DNA of 64,000 nt from contig NZ_FNZG01000004.1 in NCBI RefSeq assembly GCF_900109195.1, forward strand, positions 248,001 through 312,000, written 5' to 3'. The notes below the pieces were generated by a model. That model made no database searches, had not been told where the DNA came from, and saw only the letters and a list, made by a program, of their open reading frames with translations. This DNA is from Pseudooceanicola nitratireducens (lineage in GTDB: Bacteria > Pseudomonadota > Alphaproteobacteria > Rhodobacterales > Rhodobacteraceae). The position numbers and the translations under genes were made by a program. Shown here piece after piece: positions 36,161 through 44,183 of the stretch; position 1 is the stretch's first letter, and each line of letters opens with the position of its first letter.

Positions 36161-36484
36161 ATGCAGATCCCGCCCAAAGTCACCGACCGCGCCTTTGATC
36201 GCCTGGCCGAAATCGGCGCAGGTGCGCAGGGTCAGGCCCTGCGCGTGGCCGTCGAAGGGGGCGGCTGTTCGGGCTTTCAATACGACATCAAGCTGGACGA
36301 TCCGGCCGATGGCGACCTGGTCCTTGAGGGCAAGGGCGAACGGGTCGTGGTCGACGATGTCTCGCTTCCCTTTCTGGCGGGCGCGGTCATCGATTTCTCG
36401 GATGAGCTGATCGGCGCAAGGTTCGTGATCGAGAACCCCAATGCCTCCAGCTCTTGCGGCTGCGGCACGTCGTTTTCGATGTAG
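36161..36484 (+). CDS. erpA: A-type iron-sulfur cluster carrier (IscA/ErpA family)
   Basis: This 107-residue HesB-fold protein has the three cluster-ligand cysteines in GGGCSGFQYD and SSCGCGTSFSM. It carries Fe-S clusters to apoproteins. ErpA is my preferred assignment because the gene stands apart from any suf or isc cluster, but IscA-like is possible. The ATG at 36161 fits family length. A clear terminator follows 30 bases after the stop. Confidence 0.88.
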   Translation: MQIPPKVTDRAFDRLAEIGAGAQGQALRVAVEGGGCSGFQYDIKLDDPADGDLVLEGKGERVVVDDVSLPFLAGAVIDFSDELIGARFVIENPNASSSCGCGTSFSM

Positions 36485-36513
36485 TCACCTTCTGACAGCA
36501 GATGGAACGCAAG

Positions 36514-36534
36514 CGGGGCCTTTCGGCCCCGTTT
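36514..36534 (+). terminator. Rho-independent terminator after the Fe-S carrier
   Basis: CGGGGCC, loop TTTC and GGCCCCG form a perfect 7-bp hairpin followed by TTTCAAT. It separates this gene from the convergent EamA gene at 36576. Confidence 0.75.
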
Positions 36535-36575
36535 CAATGTCTGTCGTCTGCTTTGGGTGGCGCTTGGATGTTCAG

Positions 36576-37496
36576 CTATTCCGCGGGCGGCATCACGGTT
36601 TTGCGCGGGCGCAGCGTCGGGGCCTGCTGCACGACGAACTGCGCATAGACCAGGTACAGCCCGGATCCGACGACGATCGCCGCGCCCAGGAAGACCGAGC
36701 TGTCGGGGATCTCGTTGAAGAAGGCCGCGCCGATCAGCACCATCCAGACGAATTGCAGGTTCATCAGCGGCGTCGCCGTATAGGCCGGCAACAGGCGCAG
36801 CGCGATCACAAGAAGCCAGCGCGCGCCGAAGAGAAGCGCGGCATAGGCCACCGCCAGCCCCAGATCCGTCAGCGGCATTGGCGTGAAGACAAAGGGCAGC
36901 GCCGCGCCCATCACCAGCATGTTCAACAGGTTGGGATAGAAGACCAGCGCCAGGGAATTCCGTTCATACCGGCCGACATAGCGCGCCATGACCATGGACA
37001 GCGTGCCGGACAGACAGGCCCCGAAGGCGATCAGATGGCCCCATGTCGCCGCATGCAGCCCTTCCGGGAACAGGCACAGCACGCCCAGGAAGCCGATGGC
37101 CAGCGCCACCCAGACCTTCAGCGCCACCCGTTCGCCCAGGATCGGTCCCGACATCATCCCCGCCATCAGCGGCATCAGCCCGATAAATATGAAGACCTCG
37201 GCGAAGGGCAGCAGGCGGAAGGCATAGAAAAAGGCCACGCCCGCGATCACCGTTGCAACCGACCGCACCGCCATGGCCCAGGGCCGCGTGGTGCGCAGCC
37301 CGCCCGGTGCCGGGGCGCTGCGATTGGCAAGGTAACAGAAGAAGGCCACCAGCCCGCCGGACACGGCATAAAGCTGCGGGGCGGCGTATCCGCCGGCCAG
37401 CAGCTTGGTGATCCCGTCCGCGGACGAGATCAGCGCCGTGTAAATCAGAACGAATCCCGCCCCGGTCAAAGTTGCAAGGGCGGCTTGGGGCTTCAT
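36576..37496 (-). CDS. EamA/DMT-family membrane transporter
   Basis: This 306-residue inner-membrane protein has about ten hydrophobic segments in two EamA repeats. Repeat 1 includes LRTTRPWAMAVRSVATVIAG and AFFYAFRLLPFAEVFIFIGL; repeat 2 includes YTATPLMNLQFVWMVLIGAA. Members of this family usually export small metabolites such as amino acids. The ATG overlaps the stop of the 368-residue gene by 4 bases, so it is translated in the same unit as that gene and the upstream repeat protein. This context suggests export of something made by them (inference). Confidence 0.87.
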   Translation of the reverse strand: MKPQAALATLTGAGFVLIYTALISSADGITKLLAGGYAAPQLYAVSGGLVAFFCYLANRSAPAPGGLRTTRPWAMAVRSVATVIAGVAFFYAFRLLPFAEVFIFIGLMPLMAGMMSGPILGERVALKVWVALAIGFLGVLCLFPEGLHAATWGHLIAFGACLSGTLSMVMARYVGRYERNSLALVFYPNLLNMLVMGAALPFVFTPMPLTDLGLAVAYAALLFGARWLLVIALRLLPAYTATPLMNLQFVWMVLIGAAFFNEIPDSSVFLGAAIVVGSGLYLVYAQFVVQQAPTLRPRKTVMPPAE

Positions 37497-38599
37497 GCTG
37501 TCAGTTCTCCCATCATGGGGGTGGCGCGCATGCCGGTGCGGGCGAAACCGGCGAAGAATTTGGCGAAATCCTCGGTCGCGGCTTCGGCGCGCAGCAGGAT
37601 GTCGGCACTGTCGGCGCTGACGTTGTCGCAGACGTAGTCGCGCATCAGGTGCCAGTCGGACGACCGGCGCTGATCCAGGCCGTACATGATCTGGGACATC
37701 TCGCGCAGCGGTGCCGGACGATAGGGATCCGCGTGAAAGCTGACCGGACCCGGGCGCAGGCTGCCGGCAAACGGCTGGCCGCCGGACTGGGCCCCGCATT
37801 GGGCCAGGGCCCAGTTGCACACAAGGTATTCGTGATAGTCGTCTTGCCGCACTGCTTCGTTTCCTTCGGCGACGGCAAAGCGTGCCGTCACTTCCTTGAC
37901 GGCTGTGACCCACTCTTCCGGGGGGGTCTCGCCGCAGTAGTTCATTGCCACCAAGACTTCGGCCAGAAGGTCCCAATTGCAATCCAGAAACGCGAGGGTG
38001 CCCGTAAATACAAGGCTTTGACGCGTATCCGCACAGATCGTCAAATCGCGCCGACCGTATTCGGATAGGTAAAACGCGATGTGAGTCAGTTCATACGCGG
38101 CTTTCTTGTTCGGCACAGCAAAAGTTGCGGGTCTTGACACAAACTTCCGCAACCTGTCGTTGATCATATTCGCATCCGCGTCACTGCTGACGCCAACCCG
38201 CGACAGCAGGCGAATGGCCTCACCGCGCTGCAGGTCCGACAGCTCGGCCTCGACCAGGCCCTGATCGGCGATCCAGCGCGCCAGTCGTTCGGATTTGCCG
38301 TGTCCCAGGCCCAGGGCCTCGAGATCCTGGCAGATTGACAGGATGAAGCGATAGTATTGCGGGAAGAACTCCAGCCGGGCCTCGATCGTGTCGTAGAAGC
38401 TGCGGTAGGTTTCCAGCGCGTCGCGCGGGACGTCCTGGCCGGTGCATTCCAGAATGTTCAGTATTTCCGCATTTTCCTTCAGCCAGAACACATCGTCCAG
38501 GTCACGGCGATGGTGGGCGAAGGCTTCCAGAAGGGCCGCGGTGCGCGCGGCCCTCTGATCGCTGCGGGAGGGGAAGGAAAGGCGGATGACATTGGACAT
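37493..38599 (-). CDS. uncharacterised helical protein in the repeat-protein operon
   Basis: This 368-residue soluble protein has no signal peptide or membrane segment, and I do not recognise a characterised family. It appears mostly helical. A notable motif, ELTHIAFYLSEYG (residues 170-182), has His, Tyr and aromatic residues as in an active or binding site. Several Cys (C51, C90, C189 and others) are scattered without a metal pattern. A strong AAGGAGA site precedes the ATG. The gene follows the repeat-protein gene by 59 bases and overlaps the EamA gene by 4 bases. It could process or bind the repeat protein, but that is inference only. Confidence 0.8.
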   Translation of the reverse strand: MSNVIRLSFPSRSDQRAARTAALLEAFAHHRRDLDDVFWLKENAEILNILECTGQDVPRDALETYRSFYDTIEARLEFFPQYYRFILSICQDLEALGLGHGKSERLARWIADQGLVEAELSDLQRGEAIRLLSRVGVSSDADANMINDRLRKFVSRPATFAVPNKKAAYELTHIAFYLSEYGRRDLTICADTRQSLVFTGTLAFLDCNWDLLAEVLVAMNYCGETPPEEWVTAVKEVTARFAVAEGNEAVRQDDYHEYLVCNWALAQCGAQSGGQPFAGSLRPGPVSFHADPYRPAPLREMSQIMYGLDQRRSSDWHLMRDYVCDNVSADSADILLRAEAATEDFAKFFAGFARTGMRATPMMGELTA

Positions 38600-38658
38600 G
38601 ATATTCTCCTTTGATCACCGGGGCTTTACCCACCCCGTCCCGTAGTCGGTGGTCTGGC

Positions 38659-39306
38659 TCAGGAGCCGGAGGCGAAGGCCTGAACCGCGTCACCTGCGGC
38701 GGCTTCGGATTTCACCGGGGCGGAGCCGGAGGCGAAGGCTTCAACCGCGTCGCCAGTCGAGGCGTCGGAGGTGACCGGAGCGGAGCCGGAGGCGAACATT
38801 TCGGTCGCGTCGCCGGTCGAGGCGTCGGAGGTCACCGGAGCGGAGCCGGAAGCGAACATCTCGGTCGCGTCGCCGGTCGAAGCGTCGGAAGTCACCGGAG
38901 CGGAGCCGGAAGCGAACATTTCGACCGCATCGCCTGCGCCCATTTTCGAGGCAGCCGGAGCCGAACCCGAGGCGAACATCTGAACCGCGTCACCGGTGGA
39001 GGCGTCCGAGGTCAGCGGAGCGGAACCGGAGGCGAACATTTCGACCGCATCGCCGGTGGCAGCCGTCGACATGGTGGGTGCGGAACCGGAGGCAAACAGC
39101 TCGACCGCGTCGCCGGTCAGGGCCCGAACCGAGGCCGAAGGGGCAGAACCCGAAGCGAACATCTGGGTCGCGTCACCGGTCAGCGAATGGGACGAAACAG
39201 GGGCGGAACCAGAGGCAAACATCTCGGTCGCGTCGCCGGAGAACATGTCGTTTTCCTGAACCTTAACAGCGACTTGAGCGGATTTGATTTTACGAATTGC
39301 AGACAT
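38659..39306 (-). CDS. ten-repeat protein, possible multi-core peptide precursor
   Basis: The protein has 215 residues. Residues 1-23 are a short basic/amphipathic leader (MSAIRKIKSAQVAVKVQEND, then MFS). Residues 24-215 are ten tandem repeats of 20 residues (one of 21, the last cut at 11), each built on GDAxxMFASGSAP followed by a seven-residue spacer such as VTSDAST. Repeats 6-8 have the same spacer. There is no signal peptide or membrane helix. The ATG at 39306 is chosen because it starts the conserved-looking leader and follows GGGAG. The first gene of an apparent three-gene unit, it may be a substrate of the next two products; a structural or phase-variable role is also possible. Confidence 0.78.
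   Translation of the reverse strand: MSAIRKIKSAQVAVKVQENDMFSGDATEMFASGSAPVSSHSLTGDATQMFASGSAPSASVRALTGDAVELFASGSAPTMSTAATGDAVEMFASGSAPLTSDASTGDAVQMFASGSAPAASKMGAGDAVEMFASGSAPVTSDASTGDATEMFASGSAPVTSDASTGDATEMFASGSAPVTSDASTGDAVEAFASGSAPVKSEAAAGDAVQAFASGS
38662..39237 (-). repeat. 60-bp tandem coding repeats (ten units)
   Basis: The repeat block of the preceding gene has a strict 60-base period, one unit being 63. Units at about 38758-38937 are nearly identical in DNA, indicating recent duplication, while outer units differ at many third positions yet keep the amino-acid motif, indicating selection on the protein. The period leaves all six frames largely free of stops. Confidence 0.9.
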
Positions 39307-39723
39307 CTTTCGGGTCTCCCGTTGGTGGTTGATGCCCTTATCGTTTGCGACCTTGCGGCGTTTTGTGAATCGTTTTTTCAACCTATACGTGTGTTCGGTT
39401 TTGTGGCACGCGAGACGATTCGCAGTAACTGATTGAATTGCTTCGGACGCGGCCGTCGAAAATTTTTCAAACATCGGCCACAATTCCGCCCGATTTCCCC
39501 GAGTATCGTCAGCTTAGGGCGTCAGCGCCGTCAGAATCAGCTTCCTTCTGCGTGCGATTTTGCGACAGCTGCGGGGCCTCACTGGTGCGCACCAGCACCA
39601 GCAAGACGCGCTGATGCGTCACTTTCGCGTCCCTTGCCCCACCCTGATTCTTCCGCCACAACACGCTGAACCCGCCCGAACGCCGGGCCGACGGACCGGA
39701 TTCTTCAGCAAGAGGCAGCCCAA
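39307..39723. other. 417-base AT-richer intergenic region
   Basis: This gap separates the divergent repeat-protein gene and xthA. The stretch 39340-39480 is visibly AT-richer than its surroundings (GAATCGTTTTTTCAACC, AAAATTTTTCAAAC). I see no convincing sigma70 promoter pair, tRNA or ORF. It must carry the promoters of both flanking genes, and the repeat gene may have a long leader. Confidence 0.5.
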
Positions 39724-40506
39724 ATGCGCATCGCGACCTTCAACATCAACGGCATCAAGGCGCGTCACGCGGCGCTGACGGACTGGCTGGACGAGGCGAA
39801 TCCGGACGTTGTGCTGCTGCAGGAGATCAAATCGGTCGACGAAAACTTCCCGCGCGAACTGTTCGAGGATCGCGGCTACAACGTCGAAACCCACGGGCAG
39901 AAAAGCTTTAACGGGGTGGCGATCCTGTCGAAGCTGCCGCTGGAAGACGTCACCCGCGGCCTGCAGGGCGACGACGACGACGAACAGGCCCGCTGGATCG
40001 AGGCGACGGTGGTCGGAAACCATACGGCCGTGCGGATATGCGGGCTGTATCTGCCGAACGGCAACCCCGCGCCCGGCCCCAAGTACGATTACAAGCTGGC
40101 CTGGATGGAACGTCTGCGGCACCGGGCCAAGGACCTGATGGATATGGAAGAACCGGCGCTGATGGCCGGCGATTACAACATCATCCCCCAGGCCGAGGAC
40201 GCGGCGAAACCCGACAGCTGGCGCGAAGATGCGCTGTTCCGCCTGGACAGCCGCGATGCCTATCGCCGGGTGCTGAACCTTGGTTTCACCGAAGCCTTCC
40301 GCAGCCGCCACCCCGAGCCCGAGCAGTATTCCTTCTGGGATTACCAGGCCGGGGCCTGGCAGCGGAACAACGGCATCCGCATCGACCACATCCTGATGAC
40401 GCCGCAATGCGCCGACCTGATGGTGGATGTGGGGATCGAGAAGGAATTGCGCGGTCGCGAAAAGCCTTCGGACCACGTGCCGGTCTGGGTCGAACTGGAC
40501 GCCTGA
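39724..40506 (+). CDS. xthA: exodeoxyribonuclease III
   Basis: This 260-residue Exo III/AP endonuclease (EEP superfamily) has MRIATFNINGIKAR at the N-terminus (metal-binding Asn), LLQEIKSVDENFP (catalytic Glu), AGDYNIIP, and the C-terminal HILMTPQC and SDHVPVWVEL (catalytic His). It cuts DNA at abasic sites and degrades 3' ends in base-excision repair. The family length is normal. Confidence 0.95.
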   Translation: MRIATFNINGIKARHAALTDWLDEANPDVVLLQEIKSVDENFPRELFEDRGYNVETHGQKSFNGVAILSKLPLEDVTRGLQGDDDDEQARWIEATVVGNHTAVRICGLYLPNGNPAPGPKYDYKLAWMERLRHRAKDLMDMEEPALMAGDYNIIPQAEDAAKPDSWREDALFRLDSRDAYRRVLNLGFTEAFRSRHPEPEQYSFWDYQAGAWQRNNGIRIDHILMTPQCADLMVDVGIEKELRGREKPSDHVPVWVELDA

Positions 40507-40543
40507 CCGGCCCCCTTCAGGGCGTCAACACTTAGCGAAGACC

Positions 40544-41734
40544 CTAAGCGTTGGTCACGTCGTGGTCATAGAGCCAGGCGAAGGACCGGATGGGTTTCTG
40601 CGGCGCAAGCGTACCCAGAACACGCATTCCGGTATGTGCCCCCAGGGCCAGTGGCCCCGACAGGTGATAGGCCCAGGCATTGCGCGTGGCAGCATCGACA
40701 ATGCGGCGACAGCGGTCGTGCCGGCGCAGCTGATACCCCGCAAGTGCCAGATTTTGATCGGAATTTCCGGCCAGGCAGGCGGCCAGGACCCAGGCATCCT
40801 CCAGCGCCATACAGGCCCCCTGGGCCAGGAAGGGCAGCGTCGGATGCACCGCGTCACCCATCAGCGCCACCCCGGTTCCGTGCCAGCGTTCGGCCACGGG
40901 ATGGCGGAACAGCCCCCAGATATGCGCGGTCTCGACCCGGGCCAGAAGGTGCTGCACCCGGTCGCCCATTTGCGCAAAGGCGGCGCGCAGATTGGCGGGG
41001 TCATCCTGGCGGGACCAGCTTTCTTCGGTCCAGGTGCTGCGTTCCTCGACCGCGACGATATTGCGAAGCGTTCCGCCGCGTAGCGGGTAGGTCACCAGGT
41101 GCCGCCCGGGGGCCATGTAAAGCTCGACCTCGGCCGTTGGCGAAGGGTCTTTCGGGACCGTCGCGCGCCAGGCGACCTGACCGGTAAAGAAGGGCTGGCC
41201 GCGATCCCCAAGGGTGCGGGCGGTGACGGAATGCAGGCCATCCGCCCCGATGACCAGGGGCGCGGTGATCTCTTTGCCGTCGGTTTCCACCACGGCCATC
41301 GGGTCCGATGGCGTGCCCGTCCGAACACCGGTGATCCGTTGGCCAAGGTCAATCGTCACGCCGGCAGCGCGGGCCCCCTGTTCCAGAACCTTGATCAGGT
41401 CGGCGCGGTGCACGAACAGGTAATCGTCGGGACGCTTCAGGCCGGACATGGGGAAACGCGCCAGCCGCGCGCCATGGCGGTTGCGCAGAACAAGCGCACG
41501 TCCGATCGGGGTGCCGGTGTCGCGCAGCGCCTGGTCCAGCCCAAGGGCGCGCATCACTGCGGTGCCATTGGGGCCCAGCTGAATACCTGCGCCGACCTCG
41601 GTGATGGCGGGGGCCTGTTCCAGAACGGTGACCTTGGCCCCGAGCAGGGCAAGGGCCCGCGCAGCGGCCAAGCCGCCGATCCCTGCCCCGACAATGACGA
41701 TCCTGCCGTCGATCCTGTTCAGACCGTTTTGCAT
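40544..41734 (-). CDS. FAD-dependent monooxygenase (salicylate-hydroxylase-like)
   Basis: This 396-residue group A flavoprotein monooxygenase has the dinucleotide motif VIVGAGIGGLAAARALA near residue 15, the DG-type motif VIGADGLHS in the middle and the ribityl-binding GDAVHPTLPFLAQGACMALED near 285. Such enzymes hydroxylate aromatic or related compounds using NAD(P)H and O2. The substrate is unknown, and no catabolic partner is adjacent. It converges with xthA with 37 bases between stops. Confidence 0.88.
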   Translation of the reverse strand: MQNGLNRIDGRIVIVGAGIGGLAAARALALLGAKVTVLEQAPAITEVGAGIQLGPNGTAVMRALGLDQALRDTGTPIGRALVLRNRHGARLARFPMSGLKRPDDYLFVHRADLIKVLEQGARAAGVTIDLGQRITGVRTGTPSDPMAVVETDGKEITAPLVIGADGLHSVTARTLGDRGQPFFTGQVAWRATVPKDPSPTAEVELYMAPGRHLVTYPLRGGTLRNIVAVEERSTWTEESWSRQDDPANLRAAFAQMGDRVQHLLARVETAHIWGLFRHPVAERWHGTGVALMGDAVHPTLPFLAQGACMALEDAWVLAACLAGNSDQNLALAGYQLRRHDRCRRIVDAATRNAWAYHLSGPLALGAHTGMRVLGTLAPQKPIRSFAWLYDHDVTNA

Positions 41735-41861
41735 CTGGCGTCCCCGTCGGGTGGTTCTGGGTTCTGGATGGGTGTCGGGCCAAAGTCCGGGTCAGATACC
41801 GGACCCGCCCCATTCTTTCGATCCTCCGGCGGGGAAGCAATGGGAACCGCCGGAAAATGCA

Positions 41862-41890
41862 ACGGCGCCAGGGCCCGGGCCCGGCGCCGT
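41862..41890 (-). terminator. hairpin after dksA
   Basis: ACGGCGCC and GGCGCCGT form a perfect 8-bp stem, with a GC-rich 13-base loop that can itself pair. On the minus strand it is followed by TGCATTTTCC. It is 21 bases after the dksA stop. Confidence 0.6.
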
Positions 41891-41911
41891 CAGATTGTGA
41901 TCCAAGAGGGA

Positions 41912-42334
41912 TCAGTCGTCGCGATGGACCTTTTCACGGCGCTCGTGACGCTCTTGCGCCTCAAGGCTCATGGTGGCGATCGGACGCGCGTCGAGACGTT
42001 TCAGAGAAATCGGTTCACCGGTCACTTCGCAATAGCCGTATTCGCCTTCGTCGATGCGGCGCAGGGCGCTGTCGATCTTGGCAACCAGCTTGCGCTGACG
42101 GTCCCGGGTGCGCAGTTCCAGCGCACGGTCGGTTTCCTCGGACGCGCGGTCGGCGACGTCGGGGATGTTGCGGGTGTTTTCCTGCAGACCTTCGACGGTA
42201 TCGCGGCTGTCTTCGAGGATGTCTTCTTTCCAGGCCAGCAGCTTGCGTCGGAAATACTCTGCCTGCCGCTCGTTCATGAAGGGTTCGTCCTCGGCGGGAC
42301 GATAGTCCTCTGGCAGAAAGGTTTCTGCTTTCAT
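41912..42334 (-). CDS. dksA: DksA-type RNA polymerase-binding regulator with a single cysteine
   Basis: This 140-residue protein has the DksA coiled coil with acidic tip (NIPDVADRASEETDRALELRT, the D..A motif) and a C-terminal globular region. Of the four zinc-finger cysteines of E. coli DksA only C102 remains; the other positions are T105, S123 and A126, so zinc cannot be bound by Cys4. Alphaproteobacterial DksA proteins of this type are known and work with ppGpp at the RNA polymerase secondary channel. The ATG at 42334 gives normal length. It diverges from the MoxR ATPase gene. Confidence 0.9.
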   Translation of the reverse strand: MKAETFLPEDYRPAEDEPFMNERQAEYFRRKLLAWKEDILEDSRDTVEGLQENTRNIPDVADRASEETDRALELRTRDRQRKLVAKIDSALRRIDEGEYGYCEVTGEPISLKRLDARPIATMSLEAQERHERREKVHRDD

Positions 42335-42479
42335 GTTATGCTCCCTTGTCTTCCCCTGTCCGTCTGTAGGCGTCAAAAAATGACCGGACGGACAACGGGT
42401 CCCTACGGGGGTGCATTACTCCTATTGAATAGGGTTGTCACTACACATTTCCTCCCTTCCCTTCACCTGCGCGCCCGGA

Positions 42480-42508
42480 TTGCACAGGAATGCGGAAATG
42501 ATTATCGT
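42480..42508 (+). promoter_or_regulatory. putative promoter of the MoxR gene
   Basis: TTGCAC (42480-42485), a 17-base spacer and TATCGT (42503-42508) lie 34 bases before the MoxR ATG. Confidence 0.4.
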
Positions 42509-42542
42509 TCTGCGGAAACGTTACCAACGAGGCCGAAATTTC

Positions 42543-43382
42543 ATGAAATTCCAAGGCACCAAGAGCTATGTCGCAACCGATGATCTGACCGTTGCGGTCA
42601 ATGCTGCCGTCACGCTGGAGCGCCCCCTGCTGGTCAAGGGCGAACCGGGCACGGGCAAGACCGAACTGGCGCGGCAGGTGGCCGACAGCCTTGGTCTGAA
42701 GATGATCGAATGGAACATCAAGTCCACGACCAAGGCGCAGCAGGGCCTGTATGAATACGACGCCGTGTCCCGTCTGCGCGACAGCCAGCTGGGCGAGGAA
42801 AAGGTGCATGACGTCAAGAACTACATCCGCAAGGGCAAGCTGTGGCAGGCCTTCGAGGCGGATGAAAAGGTCGTGCTGCTGATCGACGAGGTCGACAAGG
42901 CCGACATCGAATTCCCGAACGACCTTCTGCAAGAACTCGACAAGATGGAGTTCCACGTCTACGAGACCGGCGAAACGATCACCGCCAAGGTGCGCCCGAT
43001 CGTCATCATCACCTCGAACAATGAAAAGGAACTGCCCGACGCCTTCCTGCGCCGCTGTTTCTTCCATTACATCCGCTTCCCCGACATGGACACGATGCGC
43101 AAGATCGTCGAAGTGCATCATCCCGGCATCAAGGGTGAGCTTCTGACCATGGCGCTGACCCAGTTCTTCGAAGTGCGTGAAACCGGCGGGCTGAAGAAAA
43201 AGCCCTCGACCTCCGAGGTGCTGGACTGGCTCAAGCTGCTGCTGGCCGAGGATCTGGACCCCGCCGACCTGAAGCGTGACGGGGCCAATGCGCTGCCGAA
43301 ACTGCATGGCGCGCTGCTGAAGAACGAACAGGATGTGCATCTGTTCGAACGGCTTGCCTTCATGGCGCGCGGCCAGCGCTAA
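42543..43382 (+). CDS. MoxR-family AAA+ ATPase
   Basis: The 279-residue protein has Walker A GEPGTGKT, Walker B VVLLIDEVDKAD, sensor IITSNNEKELPDAFLRR and a C-terminal lid. MoxR ATPases act as chaperones for metal-enzyme or complex maturation together with a VWA-domain partner. The likely partner is the CoxE-like VWA protein at 45953, which in many genomes directly follows this gene; here three other genes lie between. The ATG at 42543 starts the conserved KFQGTKSYVATDDL segment. Confidence 0.92.
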   Translation: MKFQGTKSYVATDDLTVAVNAAVTLERPLLVKGEPGTGKTELARQVADSLGLKMIEWNIKSTTKAQQGLYEYDAVSRLRDSQLGEEKVHDVKNYIRKGKLWQAFEADEKVVLLIDEVDKADIEFPNDLLQELDKMEFHVYETGETITAKVRPIVIITSNNEKELPDAFLRRCFFHYIRFPDMDTMRKIVEVHHPGIKGELLTMALTQFFEVRETGGLKKKPSTSEVLDWLKLLLAEDLDPADLKRDGANALPKLHGALLKNEQDVHLFERLAFMARGQR

Positions 43383-43715
43383 GGGCCGCGATCGGACCTG
43401 AACAAGACCCAGCACACCAAGACCATGCGCGCCAATCCTTGGGCGCGCATGAACAAGATCTGCCGAACGGCGCGCCCAATCCGGGCGCTATCCATGGCCC
43501 TGCCCCCTCTTCTTCTGGCAAATCTTAACGGTTCCTTTCGGAATCCGCCAAAACCGGAGCCTTTGGGCAATCTTTCCTTTGCACCGCCCCTCGCCCCCTG
43601 CATAGTCGCATCAGGCCAGACAACGATCCGGCCCGGACCTCGGACAAACCGGGGCCACCAATAAAGGTCAGACGGGGGAAACAAATCCGCTGACCGCGAG
43701 ATGGAGCAGTGTTTC
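43383..43715. other. 333-base gap with a stem-loop, no gene seen
   Basis: ATGCGCGCC (43425-43433) and GGCGCGCAT (43442-43450) form a perfect 9-bp stem with an 8-base loop about 40 bases after the MoxR stop. There is no T-run, so it is a weak terminator or a 3'-end stabiliser. The remainder shows no ORF or RNA gene and presumably carries the promoter of the GNAT gene. Confidence 0.5.
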
Positions 43716-44183
43716 ATGGCAGGACCGGCTGAGACCGAGTCCCTGACCATACGGCCTTTGGACAGGGCCGACCGTGCCGAATGGGGCCGGTTGTGGCAGG
43801 GGTATTTGAAATTCTACAAGACAGAGCTTCCGCAGGCGCAGTATGACCTGACGTTCGAACGTATGCTGTCGGGCGAAACGGGGGAATTCCAGGGCTTCCT
43901 GGCGCTGCTGGGCGATCGCCCGGTCGGGCTGGTGCATTACCTGTTCCACCGCCACGGCTGGAAGGCGGAACCGGTCTGCTATCTTCAGGACCTATATGCC
44001 GACCCCGAGGTCCGCGGACGTGGCATCGGTGCGGCGCTGATCACGGCGGTCTATGCCGCGGCGGACGACGCCGGCGCGCCGACGGTCTACTGGATGACCC
44101 AGGAAGACAACACCCAGGCCCGCAAGCTGTATGACCAGATCGCCGGGGTCACGGATTTCATCAAGTATCAGAGGCCGTCGTGA
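43716..44183 (+). CDS. GNAT-family N-acetyltransferase
   Basis: This 155-residue single-domain GNAT has the acetyl-CoA-binding motif A, DLYADPEVRGRGIGAALI, followed by YWMTQEDNTQARKLYDQIAG. The ATG at 43716 is preferred because GGAG lies 9 bases upstream; an in-frame ATG at 43701 lacks one. The target amine is unknown. The stop overlaps the GTG start of the next gene. Confidence 0.87.
   Translation: MAGPAETESLTIRPLDRADRAEWGRLWQGYLKFYKTELPQAQYDLTFERMLSGETGEFQGFLALLGDRPVGLVHYLFHRHGWKAEPVCYLQDLYADPEVRGRGIGAALITAVYAAADDAGAPTVYWMTQEDNTQARKLYDQIAGVTDFIKYQRPS

Noticed and set aside
38662-39237. A possible CRISPR array because of regular repeats
   Set aside because: Units are contiguous 60-mers without unique spacers, and they encode a continuous protein.
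38611-39432. A plus-strand Gly/Arg/His-rich open frame across the 60-bp repeats, and two more plus-strand frames there
   Set aside because: It is a mirror of the repeat block: a 60-base period without stops in one unit leaves all units open. The minus-strand frame has the leader, ribosome site and operon context.
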